Notes: generated by a model not told the origin, from the letters alone. A stretch of DNA of 64,000 bases from Palaemon carinicauda (GCF_036898095.1 NC_090744.1:96269383-96333382); one strand, 5' to 3'. Positions 42,171 to 53,180 are shown, counted from the first letter of the stretch. Numbers and translations: made by a program.

Positions 42171-42720
42171 ATGGATACCTGCGGAATTGTCTTCTATGTT
42201 TGGTGTCATGGAACGGGTATTTCTCCACTCGATGCCAGTATTCCAGCAACAGCGGAGTTCTTCATGGATTTGCGTGAGAAAATGCACCTTTCAGTTTATG
42301 CAGTAAAAGGCTATCGCTCAGCCTTGGCCCTCGCCTTTAAACTGAATGGAATGGACATTTCTTCATCGCTAGAACTTTCCTTACTCATACCGATTTACGA
42401 ACTTATCTGTTCTCAGTCGGAAGTGAGACCTCCCCCGTGGAACGTGGTTCGAGTTCTCCAGTCTCCAAAGAGACCACCCTACGAACCATTACGCCAGGCA
42501 ACAGACCGCCACCTGACTTGGAAGACGGTGTTCCTGCTCGCCTTGGCTTTGGCCAAACGAGTCAGCGAACTGCATGGTCTCTCATACGACATCACCCATT
42601 CAAGGGGATGGGGAGAGGTAACGTTCAGCTTCCGCTTGAGTTTGTAGCCAAGACTCAGAATCCAGGGATGTCGTATCCTAGATTCAACTCCTTCCGATAA
42701 CGAGTATGCTCTGTAATAGA
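42171..42720 (+). pseudogene. DIRS-C tyrosine recombinase fragment
   Basis: The frame joins at YAVKGYRSALALAFKLNGMD, then PPPWNVVRVLQSPKRPPYEP and FLLALALAKRVSELHGLSYD (first catalytic Arg present). A frame change follows near 42620. Only VAKTQNPGMSYPRFNSF remains after it; the HxxR box and catalytic Tyr are gone. Confidence 0.83.
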
Positions 42721-43214
42721 CATCTCAGATCATTTTTTACTTTGACCTGATTGTGTTCCGCAACGTCAGGTTGAGGAAATTGCTGCACTCTGGAGGTTCG
42801 TGGGTCTGGATGTTGATGAAGATGACATTATTGAGCTTCCCAAGGAGCACTTAAGAGGAGCTTACGATTGACGACAAGGAAGGAGTAGGAGACCATGCAA
42901 GTGAACATCGTTCAGGTAACGTTCAGCTTCCGCTTGAGTTTGTAGCCAAGACTCAGAATCCAGGGATGTCGTATCCTAGATTCAACTCCTTCCGATAACG
43001 AGTATGCTCTGTAATAGACATCTCAGATCATTTTTTACTTTGACCTGATTGTGTTCCGCAACGTCAGGTTGAGGAAATTGCTGCACTCTGGAGGTTCGTG
43101 GGTCTGGACGTTGATGAAGATGACATTATTGAGCTTCCCAAGGAGCACTTAAGAGGAGCTTACGATTGACGACAAGGAAGGAGTAGGAGACCATGCAAGT
43201 GAACATCGTTCAGG
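42617..43214 (+). repeat. Tandem duplication, two copies of 298 bp
   Basis: Copy 1 42617-42914 and copy 2 42915-43212 are identical by eye except for one T/C difference (GTCTGGATG versus GTCTGGACG). Each copy contains the end of the DIRS-C YR fused to a Tigger transposase piece, so the fusion is older than the duplication. GTTCAG occurs at both borders as microhomology. Confidence 0.9.
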
Positions 43215-43810
43215 AACAGTTCTCTAGCGGCGATGAGGAAGAGGACACATCTACGACTATGACAACAGCAGTAATTAAGGAGATGCTATATCATTATCAT
43301 GAAATCGCAGAATTCATAGAAAAGTAACGCCCTGAAAAGGTTCACACACGTTGTGTTCTTGCTCAGTGTAATAACGTTTGCCTGACTCATTTCAGGAACA
43401 GTTAAAAAAGCAGGCAGAAACAAGATTCCTTGAATGTTATTTTTTAAAGAGGGTATTAGTAGGCCAAGGTGAAGGTCAGAGTGATCCGAAAAAACAGAAA
43501 AGTGGAAGTAATATACTTTGAAAGAAATTTAGAAAGTATAGAATGTAAAGTTAAGAAAAAGTAAAAAGATTAGAAGACCAGAAAAAAGAAATTTGATTTT
43601 AAGTTTTTCGTAAAGTTAAGTGTTATTGTTTTCTGCCATTTGTTAATGTATTTCGTAAAGTTGAGTGGTAATGTTTTCTGACATTTCTTAATGTGTTTCT
43701 TAAAATTAAGTGTTCATGTTTTCTGCCACTTGATGTTTTTTTCTGTTTGTCCTCCTCCTCTGCCGCCACTTTTGTTTTCTGATATCGCCTCAATCTAATA
43801 ACTACATCAT
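42760..43810 (+). mobile_element. Tigger/pogo-type transposon relic
   Basis: The plus strand encodes EEIAALWRFVGLDVDEDDII and, after the duplicated block, EIAEFIEK and THFRN-like pieces. These correspond to the C-terminal part of Tigger-type (DDE_1) transposases, as in the copy at 56852-59049. The 3' part (43600-43740) holds three ~59-bp direct repeats with TTTCGTAAAGTTAAGTGTT. No TIR was found; the R copy starts directly after. Confidence 0.75.
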
Positions 43811-43815
43811 TTACA

Positions 43816-44296
43816 GGTAGTAGGTTGGGCAGGGCACCGTCCTCTCGTTGAGATACTACCGCTAGAGAGTTATGGGGTCCTTTGACTAGCCAGACAGGAA
43901 TACATGGGATCCTTCTCTCTGGTTACGGTTAATTTTCCCTTTGCCTACATACACACCGAATAGTCTGGCTTATTCTTTACATATTTTCCTTTATCCTCAT
44001 GCACTGGACAACACTGAGATTACCTAACAATTCTTCACCCAAGGGGTTACTGCAGTGTAATTGTTCAGTGGCCATTTTCCTCTTGGTATGGGTAGAAGAA
44101 TCTCTTTAGCTTTGGTAAGCAGCTCTTCTAGGAGGAGGACACTCCAAAATCAAACCATTGTTCTCTAGTCTTGAGTAGTGCCATAGCCTCTGTACCATGG
44201 TCTTCCACTGTCTTGGGTTAGAGTTCTCTTGCTTGTGAGTACACTCGGGCATGCTATTCTATCTTATTTCTCTTCCTCTTGTTTTGTTGAAGTTTT
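43816..44296 (+). mobile_element. R element, 5' half (split by DIRS-D)
   Basis: Starts AGGTAGTAGGTTGGGCAGGG and runs to GTTTTGTTGAAGTTTTT. The 3' half continues at 50951 (ATAGTTTATATCGGAG). Joined, they give the same order as the intact copy at 7857-8512. Confidence 0.88.
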
Positions 44297-44490
44297 TCAA
44301 TATTAAACTTACCCGATAATCATGTAGCTGTCAACTCCGTTGCCCGACAGAATTCTACGGAAGGGATACGCCAGCGATCGCTATACAAGAGGGGGGTGTA
44401 CTCACAAGCGCCACCTGTGGCCAGGTACTGCAGTACTTCTTGTTGACACCACCTCAATTTTTCCTCTGTCGTGCTTCCGGCAAGACGTTC
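44297..44490 (+). repeat. DIRS-D left ITR
   Basis: Begins at CAATATTAAACTTACCCGAT and pairs with the right ITR through GACACCACCTCAATTTTTCC. Confidence 0.9.
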
Positions 44491-45630
44491 ATGGATACGC
44501 TTATAATTTTGGAGTCTTGTTCACGGTTTTTGGTGAAGTATTGCTCTAAGATTTCAGCTTTCGCTATTCAGGAAGTTTTATTATTAGCTTAGCTAGCTTT
44601 TGGAATTAATTTGATTAATTATGGTGACGAAGAGAGTATGAACTCTCTTTCACCTTTAAATGGCCGACCCTTCCCTTAGACGGAAGTTTTGGTGTCTAAG
44701 AGAGTATAGACTCTCTTTCTTAATTTTGCTTAACAAAAGTTATAGTTATAGATTTATTTTATATCTCTCCGCCTTTTATAGGCCTCTTCGATTAACTTCC
44801 TTTTATTATAAACTTATTAAAATTAATTTTTATATTTGTTTATATTCGACCTTTCCTAATAGTAGGCGGTCTTTTCTTGGTACCGAAGTTAATTAACATT
44901 GAGCCCGTCATTTCGGTTTTCCTGTTAACATATTATGCTATTTTAATGTTTTTGAAAGAATTTCTTTGATAGTCTCGTACTGTTTGCAAAGTTGAACTAA
45001 CGTTTTGTTTTGTCTCTGCAGTTGTTGACGTTCAGAACGTTCAACTTGCGCTCTATCGTTACGATAGAGAGAGAATTTTCACGGTGTCACGTTGCAGTAA
45101 GAGTAACCGTTTCTTGCGTTTTGTTCATTCTTTCTTAGCTTAATGGTTTTAATTCTAATAAAGGAACTTTTTATTTGGGAAATATTTCAGTTTTTTTCCT
45201 TTAACAATAATATGTTTTAACGATATATATGATTGGGCTCTTCTCTCAGGTTTTAAGTCAAGAGAGAGAGAGATAGAGACGGAGGGAGAGAGAGCTGGAT
45301 AAACGTTTCGTTCAAGCGAGTAACGTTGTTATCGTTTTTGCTCTGCTCCCTAGTCTCTTTAGGGGAAGAAGGTAAACGTTTCTAGAGTTTTATTCTTGTT
45401 CTCAAGCTTTATGCGGTAAGAGATTTTAAACGTAGTTTATTTGATCTAGTGTTTAGTCTCTTTCCAGCCACTGAATTATTTATCTTTCATTAGATTTTTC
45501 TGTTACATTGTAATTCTGTTTTCGCAATTACTAACTTTTAAGGAAGGATAGAATTGCGTGTTTCAGGTACAAACCACTTAAAGTTTCGAGTTCAGTGAAA
45601 TAAGTGCAAACAGAAAATCAAAAGTGATAA

Positions 45631-46731
45631 GTGATTAGCGCAAAGTGTGTCAGTGTTGTGCGTGAGGGTACTTCTGTGCGTGCCAGTCGTCCTCCCAGTC
45701 CGGGACCTCTTGCAAGCTCCCAAGCCCAGGGGAGAAGCAATGTCGAAGGGCAAAAGGGTTCGGCAGGCCTTGATCGGCGCACAGAAGTATCCTCGGTGGT
45801 TGCGGGCGTGTCTTACAGAGACCGTCACTCCCACCCGCAGACGATTGAGCCCTTATTTTGCTCGTCTGCAGAAGAAATTTCGGGGAGAAAACGCTGGACT
45901 CAGGTCTCAAGACCTCTTAAACGTAAAGTCCAGACCTCTAGAGTTCAACAACCCGGATGCAGTCATTGGGTTAGCTCTGACTCTCCGCAGTCATCAGGTG
46001 ACTGCACACCTCCTAAGAGAGGTAAGGCGATGCCTCAACAGACCTCATCTTCTGTTAAGGCTTTGCCTCAACAGACCTTATCGTCTGTTGATCCCAAGAT
46101 GACTTTGCTGCAGTCCATGCAGTCGCAGCTTGCGGTCTTAATGCGTGAGTTTCAGGCTGAGAAGGTTACACCTCCTCCTGTGAGCGCTCCGCCTCACCGC
46201 AGTCCAGTCTGCCAGGCGTACGAAGTTGAGGTTCCTCAAGCTACCTTACCGAGTTCGGAGTTGCCAGTTACCAGCGTTGTGCAGCAACCTCAACCTTCCT
46301 TAAGGCAACCTCAACAATGGGAGCAGGAGTCTTATGCCTTGAGGCAAGATTTTCTTGCAGTTAGACCATCTTTGAGGCTACAACCTTTTGAGGTACGACA
46401 ACCTCTACCATCCTTGAGGCAGCCACCTCAGCTCTCGCAGCTGCTACCTCAACTTTCCTCAAGGCGAGAGCCTCAACTCTTGAGGCTAGCTCCTCAGGAA
46501 CCTCAACTCGTGAGACAGGAAATGCGTTCTGCGCAGCCGCTACCTCAACTCTCGCAGCTCACACCTCAAGAACCTCAACTCGTGAGTCAAGAGCCTCTCT
46601 CTGCGCAGCCACCTCAACCCTTGAGGCAAGCGCAACTCTTGAGGCAGGAACCTCATGCTATGAGTCAGCCACCTCAACGCATGCATCTGCCACTTTCTCC
46701 TCAACTTGAGCCTCTTCCCATTCAACTTTGA
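45631..46731 (+). pseudogene. DIRS-D gag-like frame with Pro-Gln-Leu repeats
   Basis: A 366-codon open frame whose ATG is uncertain; a competing frame with MSKGKRVRQ starts at 45740. No Cys-rich head is seen. A short coiled-coil-like stretch (MTLLQSMQSQLAVLMREFQA) is followed from ~46280 to the stop by a Pro/Gln/Leu/Arg region built from CCTCAA and TTGAGG hexamers. The frame ends in LPIQL where foreign AT-rich sequence begins, so the capsid part of gag is probably missing. The gag assignment comes from its position. Confidence 0.55.
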
Positions 46732-46998
46732 AATAACAAATGACAATAATAACACCTCATTACTTTCATAACTTGCATTTGTAATCATATACATGTATGC
46801 CTACACAAACATTATGATAATGGAGGTTATTCGTATTACTTAAATAAAAAAAATATATATGTATTCCTTGCAATATATTTTTAACAAATCGCAAATATGG
46901 CAAAATATCTTCAAAACAAAAATGAATCATGAGTTATGAATGTAATGTAAATATTATGTTGATATTAAAACCCCATGCAAGCATGCATGAAGTAATGC
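46732..46998. other. AT-rich insertion inside DIRS-D
   Basis: No DIRS similarity and no ORF. It lies between gag and the hAT fragment and may be part of a larger inserted segment. Confidence 0.45.
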
Positions 46999-47225
46999 AG
47001 TGTTGCCAACAGGGCGAGTTTCCCTGTCCTGAGGTGAAGTAGATTATAGATCGTATATTTAGTGCAGCTTAATTCTACGATTATCATGCCGGCTATCAAA
47101 TTCATCAACAAAACAGTCTAAATCAATTCCCTCGGCACGTGCACTTTCAATGGACAGTAATGCGATATTACTCAATCTAGCACTGGTCATGGAATTTCTG
47201 AGAAATGTTACACGCCATGCAACAT
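46999..47225 (-). mobile_element. hAT transposon 3' end with transposase C-terminus
   Basis: On the minus strand (47220 to 47059) the frame reads FLRNSMTSARLSNIALLSIE and further to a stop. This is the C-terminal dimerisation block of hAT transposases (family pattern LR.SM...RLS.LA.LSIE). The outer end at 46999 starts CAGTGTTGCCAAC, a typical hAT terminus. The other end was not found, so only ~230 bp can be claimed. Confidence 0.75.
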
Positions 47226-47315
47226 GCTATGCTTCTCTTACAGCATGCTCTACATACAGCATGCTCTGCATACAGGATGCTCTGCATACAGCATGCTCTG
47301 CATACCTTACCGCAT
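47225..47315. repeat. Short tandem repeat, ~16-bp units
   Basis: About five units of the type ACAGCATGCTCTGCAT between 47238 and 47310, each containing the palindrome GCATGC. Confidence 0.85.
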
Positions 47316-47865
47316 GCTTCTCAGTCACACATCTTTGGTTGTTGCCAACTCACTAGACTGTCAAGCAGTTTCATAACGTTGCCTTCTAGTCTGCTGCTTT
47401 TGCACCAGTGAAACCCTCACTGAGAGAACTTAGCTTTTCTCGGATATGGTCCCTGTAGATGAGAAAGTGCTTTTCTCCCTCCTTCTGATATTCCCTTGAG
47501 GACTCTGTCATTTGGAGAGGAGCCTTTAGCTGCGTAGCCTCCTATGGACTTTTATTTAAGCATAACATGCTTCCAGGGAAGGTAATGGTTCCACTTCAGT
47601 CGCTAACCCCGTCTGTTACCACACCTGCTCCCATAGACCTTGAGCTGTGTTGCAAGACATGCAGTCCAAGCTTAGTCCTTGTTAGAGGATTTTTTGTTTA
47701 CGGAGTCAGTGTGTCACTGGGAAGACGTTCAACAACCAGCAGAAGTGACTTGTTGTGACGCAGTGCGGCAACCTCAGCAACCCGATAAGGAGTTGTCTGT
47801 ACGACCCAGACAGTCTAGACAGCTTCGGGTTGTCACTGTACTTCCTCGCTTCCCCATGGTTGACA
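47316..47865. other. Part of DIRS-D with no recognisable domain
   Basis: Expected to contain the RT N-terminal half, but no RT motif is readable in any frame. Confidence 0.45.
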
Positions 47866-48170
47866 GTTCACAGACTGTGCAGCAGTACCATGACCTTGTG
47901 TCCGGCTCCGTCAGACGACTGGCTTTTAAGAGCTCCCACAAGTCGTCGCTGTCTGGAGATTCTCAGATGGACTATGGATCTGACCAAGGAACTGGGCTTC
48001 CTGGTCAATTTTGAGGAGTCTCAGCTCGTCCCATCCCAGACCATTGTCTACCTGGGTATGGATCTTCAGAGTCGAGCTTTTCGGGCTTTTCCGTCGGCCC
48101 CAAGGATCTTCCAAGCCCTAGAATGCATCCAGAGCATGCTGAGAAGGAACCGATGCTCAGTCAGGTAGTG
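47866..48170 (+). pseudogene. DIRS-D RT C-terminal remnant
   Basis: PSDDWLL stands where the YLDDWLL active site would be. After it KELGFLVNFEESQLVPSQ and VYLGMDLQSRAFRAFPSAP match the DIRS RT end. The fingers and most of the palm are missing. Confidence 0.8.
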
Positions 48171-48371
48171 GATGAGTCTAACAGGGACACTTTCATCGCT
48201 GGCCCTGTTCATCGTGTTAGGGAGACTCCACCTCCCCCCCCTTCAGTATCATCTAGCTGCTCACTGGATAAAGGACATGACGCTAGAGACGGTCTCAGTT
48301 CCTGTTTCCGAAGAGAGGAGGTCTTCTCTCGCGTGGTGTAAGAACAGCTTTCTTCTCAAGGAAGTCTACAT

Positions 48372-49020
48372 TTGGCTGTTCAGAAACCCGACCGCCGTCT
48401 CCTCTCGGACGCATCAGACACGGGCTGGGGTGCGACTTTGGACGGACAGGAATGCTCGGGAACATGGAATCAGGAGCAAAGGACACTTCACATCAATTGC
48501 AAGGAGTTGTTGGCGGTTCTTCTGGCCTTGATAAACTTCAAGTCCCTCCAGCTTAACAAGGTGGTGGAGGTGGACTCTGACAACACCACAGCCCTGGCTT
48601 ACATCTTCAAGCAGGGAGGGACTCTTTCGTGGAAGTTGTTCTAGATCGCAAGGGACCTCCTCATCTGGTCAAAAGATCGAAAGCTCACGCTGGTAACGAG
48701 GTTCATTCAGGGCGGTATGAATGTCATGGCAGATCGCCTCAGCCGGAAGGGTCAGGTCATCCCCACAGAGTGGACCCTTCACAAGAGTGTTTGCAGCAGA
48801 CTTTGGGCCCTGTGGGGTCAGCCAACCATAGATCTGTTTGCTACCTCGATAACCTAGAGACTCCTGTTGTATTGTTCTCCGATTCCAGACCCAGCAGCAG
48901 TTCACGTGGATGCTTTTCTGCTGGATTGGTCCCATCTCGACCTGTATGCATTCCCGCCGTTCAAGATTGTCAACAGGGTACTTCAGAAGTTCTCCTCTCG
49001 CAAAGGGACACGGCTGACGT
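48372..49020 (+). pseudogene. DIRS-D RNase H and spacer
   Basis: LLSDASDTGWGATLDGQE, LHINCKELLAVLLALINF and VDSDNTTALAYIFKQGG carry the acidic RNase H residues. A stop follows KLF at 48644. After it RLSRKGQ and IDLFATS, then PDPAAVHVDAFLLDW and YAFPPFKIVNRVLQK, match the conserved DIRS spacer. Frame changes occur around 48640 and 48860. Confidence 0.85.
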
Positions 49021-49219
49021 GGGTTGGCTCCGCTCTGGCCCGCGAGAGAATGGTTCATAGAGGTACTGCAATGGCTGGTCGACATTCCCAGGACTCTTCC
49101 TCTAGGAGTGAACCTTCTACGTCAACCTCACGTAAAGAAGGTACACCCAAACCTCCACGCTCTTCGTCTGACTGCCTTCAGACTTTCGAAAGACTCTCAA
49201 GAGCTAGGGGCTTTTCGAA

Positions 49220-50238
49220 GGAGGCAGCCAGACCGATTGCCAGAGCAAGGAGAACATCCACTCTCAGAATCTATCAGTCTCAAGGGGAAGTCTTCCGTAG
49301 CTGGTACAAGACCAATGCAGTTTCCTCAACCAGTACCACTGTAACCCAGATTGCTGACTTCCTGTTACATCTAAGGAAAGTAAGATCCCTTTCAGCTCCT
49401 ACGATCAAGGGTTACAGAAGTATGTTGGCAGCGGTTTTCCGCCACAGAGGCTTGGATCTTTCCACCAACAAAGATCTACAGGACCTCCCTAGGTCTTTTG
49501 AGACCTCAAAGGAACGTCGGTTGTCCACTCCAGGCTGGAATCTAGACGTGGTCCTAAGGTTCCTTATGTCATCAAGATTTGAACCTCTCCAATCAGCCTC
49601 TTTTTAGGACCTCACATTAAAAACTCTTTTCCTCGTGTGCTTGACAACAGCTAAAAGAGTAAGTGAGATCCACGCCTTCAGCAGGATCATTGTTTTCACA
49701 TCTGAAACGGCTACATGTTCCTTGCAGCTCGGTTTTTGCTAAACGAGCTTCCTTCACGTCCTTGGCCTAAGTCGTTCGAGATCCCAAGCCTGTCCAACTT
49801 GGTGGGGAATGAACTGGAGAGAGTACTTTGCCCAGTTAGAGCTCTTAGGTACTATCTAAAAAGGTCTTAACCTTTACGAGGACAATCAGAAGCCTTATGG
49901 TGTGCTATCAAGAAACCTTCTTTTCCAAGTTCTAAGAACTCAGTTTCTTACTATTCAGGCTTCTGATTAGGGAAGCACATTCTCATCTGAAGGAAGAAGA
50001 CCTTGCTTTGCTGAAGGTAAGGACACATGAAGTGGGAGCTGTGGCTACTTCAGTGGCCTTCAAACAGAACCATTCTCTGCAGAGTGTTATGGATGCAACC
50101 TATTGGAGAAGCAAGTCAGTGTTCGCATCATTCTATCTCAAAGATGTCCAGTCTCTTTACGAGTACTGCTACACCCTGGGACCATTCGTAGCAACGAATG
50201 CAGTAGTAGGCGAGGGCTCAGCCACTACATTCCCATAA
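49220..50238 (+). pseudogene. DIRS-D tyrosine recombinase, HxxR box mutated
   Basis: N-terminal part in one frame (RIYQSQGEVFRSWYKTN, LSAPTIKGYRSMLAAVF) to the stop at 49607. The first catalytic Arg lies in TTAKRVSEIHAFS (~49650). The C-terminal part (50008-50238) has RTHEVGAVATSVAFKQN, so the Arg of HxxR is Gly here. Catalytic Tyr is kept in FYLKDVQSLYEYC or nearby. Several stops lie between 49607 and 50008. Not functional as it stands. Confidence 0.85.
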
Positions 50239-50622
50239 TCCCATAACCTTTTAACCTTTCTCTTGAATACTTTTTATGGGTTGTACGGTCGGCTAAGAAG
50301 CCTTCCACATCCTTGTTGATTTGGCGGGTGGTCAATTCTTTCTTGAGAAGCGCCGAGGTTAAAGGTTGTGATGAGGTCCTTTAGTATGGGTTGCAGCCCT
50401 TGATACTTCAGCACCTTAGAGTTGTTCAGCCTCCTAAGAGGAACGCTGCGCTCAGTAAGGAAGACGAACTTATTTAAGGCAGAGTAATGGCTCAAGTCGA
50501 CTTCCTTACCAGGTACTTGTAATTTCATTGTTATTTTGAATAACTGATAATATGAAATACGGGATACTTAGCTTCTTGATATACATGTACACTGGTTTTC
50601 ACCCACCTCCCTGGGTGTGAAT

Positions 50623-50722
50623 CAGCTACATGATTATCGGGTAAGTTTAATATTGAAAAATTTTATTTTCATTAGTAAAATAAATTTTTGAATATACTTA
50701 CCCGATAATCATGATTTAATTG
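50623..50722 (+). repeat. DIRS-D internal complementary region
   Basis: GATTATCGGGTAAGTTTAAT (complement of the left end) passes through AAAAATTTTATTTTCATTAG into ATACTTACCCGATAATCATG (complement of the right end). Confidence 0.9.
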
Positions 50723-50739
50723 ACCCACCCTTCCTCCCC

Positions 50740-50950
50740 ATAGAACCAGTGGACCGAGGAAAAATTGAGGTGGTGTCAACTAGAAGTACTGCAGTACCTG
50801 GCCACAGGTGGCGCTTGTGAGTACACCCCCCTCTTGTATAGCGATCGCTGGCGTATCCCTTCCGTAGAATTCTGTCGGGCAACAGAGTTGACAGCTACAT
50901 GATTATCGGGTAAGTATATTCAAAAATTTATTTTACTAATGAAAATAACA
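50740..50950 (+). repeat. DIRS-D right ITR
   Basis: Complement of 44297-44490. Its outermost 45 bp are represented in the ICR rather than in the left ITR. Confidence 0.9.
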
Positions 50951-51145
50951 TTTTTATAGTTTATATCGGAGATATTTATTTTGATATTGTTACTCTTCTT
51001 GAAATGTTTTATTTTTCCTTGTTTCCTCTCCTCATTGGGCTATTTTCCTTTTTGGAGCCCCTGGGCTTATAGCATCTTGCTTTCCCAACTAGGGATGTAG
51101 CTTAAAAAGTAATAATACAGTAATAATAATAATATTGAATGCTTC
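50951..51145 (+). mobile_element. R element, 3' half (split by DIRS-D)
   Basis: Continues 43816-44296: ATAGTTTATATCGGAGATAT, then TTGGAGCCCCTGGGCTTATA and a short (TAA)n tail at ~51105-51135. Confidence 0.88.
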
Positions 51146-51227
51146 AAATTTACAGTATTTGGTTGTATGTCATTGTGGTTTGTACAGTATAGCTTTATTA
51201 TAAAATTTCATGTGGTGTTTTTTTAGG

Positions 51228-51335
51228 GCTAGGAACGAATTAGGTAATTTACATGTAAAACTGCCCTCATACGAAAAATTCATGATACGAAAGGCACTTC
51301 GGAACAAATTAATTCTGTATCTAGAGGTATTACTG
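51228..51335. mobile_element. Tigger-type terminal fragment
   Basis: Ends with AGGTATTACTGTA, the same terminus as at 59039-59051, preceded by the typical ATACGAAA/ATACGAAAAA words. No transposase is attached. Confidence 0.6.
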
Positions 51336-51339
51336 TACA

Positions 51340-51720
51340 TTCAGGAATTGGAATAGATGCAAAAAGTAGTAGCTTCTGCATATACAATTTTCTAGGCCAA
51401 ATCATACATCATGTATATATAGTATGAAAAGTAATGGGTCAAAAACATTAACTTAAGGTATACCAGATATCACATTCCTATAGTCACTATATAGTGTGCA
51501 TCAAAAACCACTCTGTAATATGTTACTTAAAAATTCAATAATGATTTTAAGAAAAGACCCAAGTATTCCCATCTATTTAAGTTGAAAACAAGAACCTCAT
51601 GTCTAACACAGTCAAAAGGAGCAATAAAATCAAGGCCAATCATGGAAACTTATTAACCACAACCAAGGGACTTCTGTACATTATTGGAAATTGTAAGATC
51701 TCAAGTTTTTATGATTAGGA
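51340..51720 (-). pseudogene. LINE reverse transcriptase relic
   Basis: On the minus strand one reads LDFIAPFDCVRHEVLV (RT motif A region), FLSNILQSGF and, with stops, VISGIP and VFDPLLFILYIHDV (motif B region of LINE RTs). Many stops and frame changes show that it is old. The clade is uncertain (Jockey- or RTE-like). Confidence 0.65.
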
Positions 51721-53180
51721 GAAATACGAATGGATTAAAAAATTTGTGACATGTTAATGATAAACAGAGCAAAAAGAGCCTGGAATCAGGACAAAATTTA
51801 TGCCTAAGTGGAGATGATAGTAGAATTGGAGGATCTTTTGCAGAAATTCAAGGTTTGTGAATATCAGAAGGAAGTGACTGATCATTAACCTTCTTCATCC
51901 AAGCTGTGACCAACAAGTAGGAGGCTTATAGACCTGGGGGTGCTTTCCTAAACCCTCTCACAGAGGTTGTCAAGTCATGTTTACTAGTGAAATCTATAAA
52001 ATTGTTGACCTAAAGATAGCAATTTGCCGATAGTCCTAAAAAGTTACCAAAGGCCTACAATGCGACTTTATGTAGTTTCAAGACGAGCATTATGAATATG
52101 GAGATACTAGAGATTGGCATGAAAGTAGACAGATTTTAAAGACAGAGAGAGGGAAGGGCAGTCACGAAGACAGCATGGATACGTATGTAACAGGATCCCA
52201 ACCAACAGGAAGGCCAAAAATTTCCCGGATAAAGAACATACAGTAAATGAATACCAAGTTAAGGTAAAATTTAAGCAGCACACAAAATAGAAGAGACTCG
52301 AGAAAGCTAACCGGACATTTAATCCTGCTGGGAAATCTAGCACTAAAACTTCAACGAGGATGGTGATACTGTAGAAGGAATATTTGCTTCATGAAACAAT
52401 GAAGATTAATGGAATTAGGGGAAACAGGATTAGAGATAGATTTTTACAGCTTTTGCATATCAAATCCGTATTCTACCATTTAAGATGGTCTGTACTACAG
52501 TCACTTATATATTTTTGTGTGCTACATCATTGTGTATGGAATAAACTCCAAATTATGACTTTGCATTTCCTTGCCTAAGGCCATCATCTCCCACCTCTGG
52601 TTCTTATATAAGTACTGTACTGTATATGGAGGGAAAGTACTGTATAGTACCTTGCTCTGACCTTTGGTATGGTTTGTAACATCTCTTAATTTTGACCCTC
52701 TCTTATATCACAATGTTTTTTAATGGTAATGCCCTACAATTAATGAATAATGAAGTCATAGTAAATGTTGAAGGAAAATTATATATTGAAGTCAGAAATT
52801 AGGCAAAAGTAGTAACTGTTTGGAACTTCTCACCTGGTTTTAGGTTATAGATAACTCCTCTCTCATTCCACTATTTATTATTGTTATTATTTGGTTTTAT
52901 TATTTTGCGGAGGGTTAATAAAGTGAAATATGGCAAGGCCTCCCCTTAGTGAGGTAGGTCCTGGGTAACCAGTAACCATTTTTTCATTAGTTTTGAAATA
53001 TGAATCTAAGTATATTCTTTTGTTCTGCTGGACTGGGAGTTTTTGATAATATGGTAGGATTGTATGAATGAAAATGAAACTTGAAACACTTGATTGAATG
53101 CAGAAGCAAAGTTTTTTTTTTTTCATATATTAATGAGCTTTGATAGTAGTGTAATGAAGAAGTGACTTTTGATATTTTAG
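51721..53180. other. Remainder of GCP6 intron 5, nothing recognised
   Basis: AT-rich, no supportable features. The LINE relic may extend into 51720-52380. Ends in the acceptor GATATTTTAG. Confidence 0.5.

Larger units (their letters stand above)
37215..42720 (+). mobile_element. DIRS-C: decayed, internally deleted DIRS relic
   Basis: The left end (AATACAAACCTACGCTATTT, 37224-37243) matches the left end of DIRS-E at 53752. Gag, RT and part of YR are recognisable, but RNase H and the YR C-terminus are missing. No right ITR or ICR remains: the element stops around 42720, where Tigger-derived sequence begins. Confidence 0.82.
44297..50950 (+). mobile_element. DIRS-D: DIRS element inserted into an R copy
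   Basis: 6.65 kb with ITRs (44297-44490, 50740-50950) containing TTACCCGATAATCATGTAGC and ACGGAAGGGATACGCCAGCG, and an ICR at 50623-50722. Gag, the end of RT, RNase H and YR are present. The central RT is deleted, and 46732-47860 contains unrelated AT-rich and hAT sequence. YR lacks a key residue. The element is defective but structurally complete at its ends. Confidence 0.92.

Noticed and set aside
37215..42720. DIRS-C as a complete DIRS element
   Set aside because: No right ITR, no ICR, no RNase H and a truncated YR; it is a relic.
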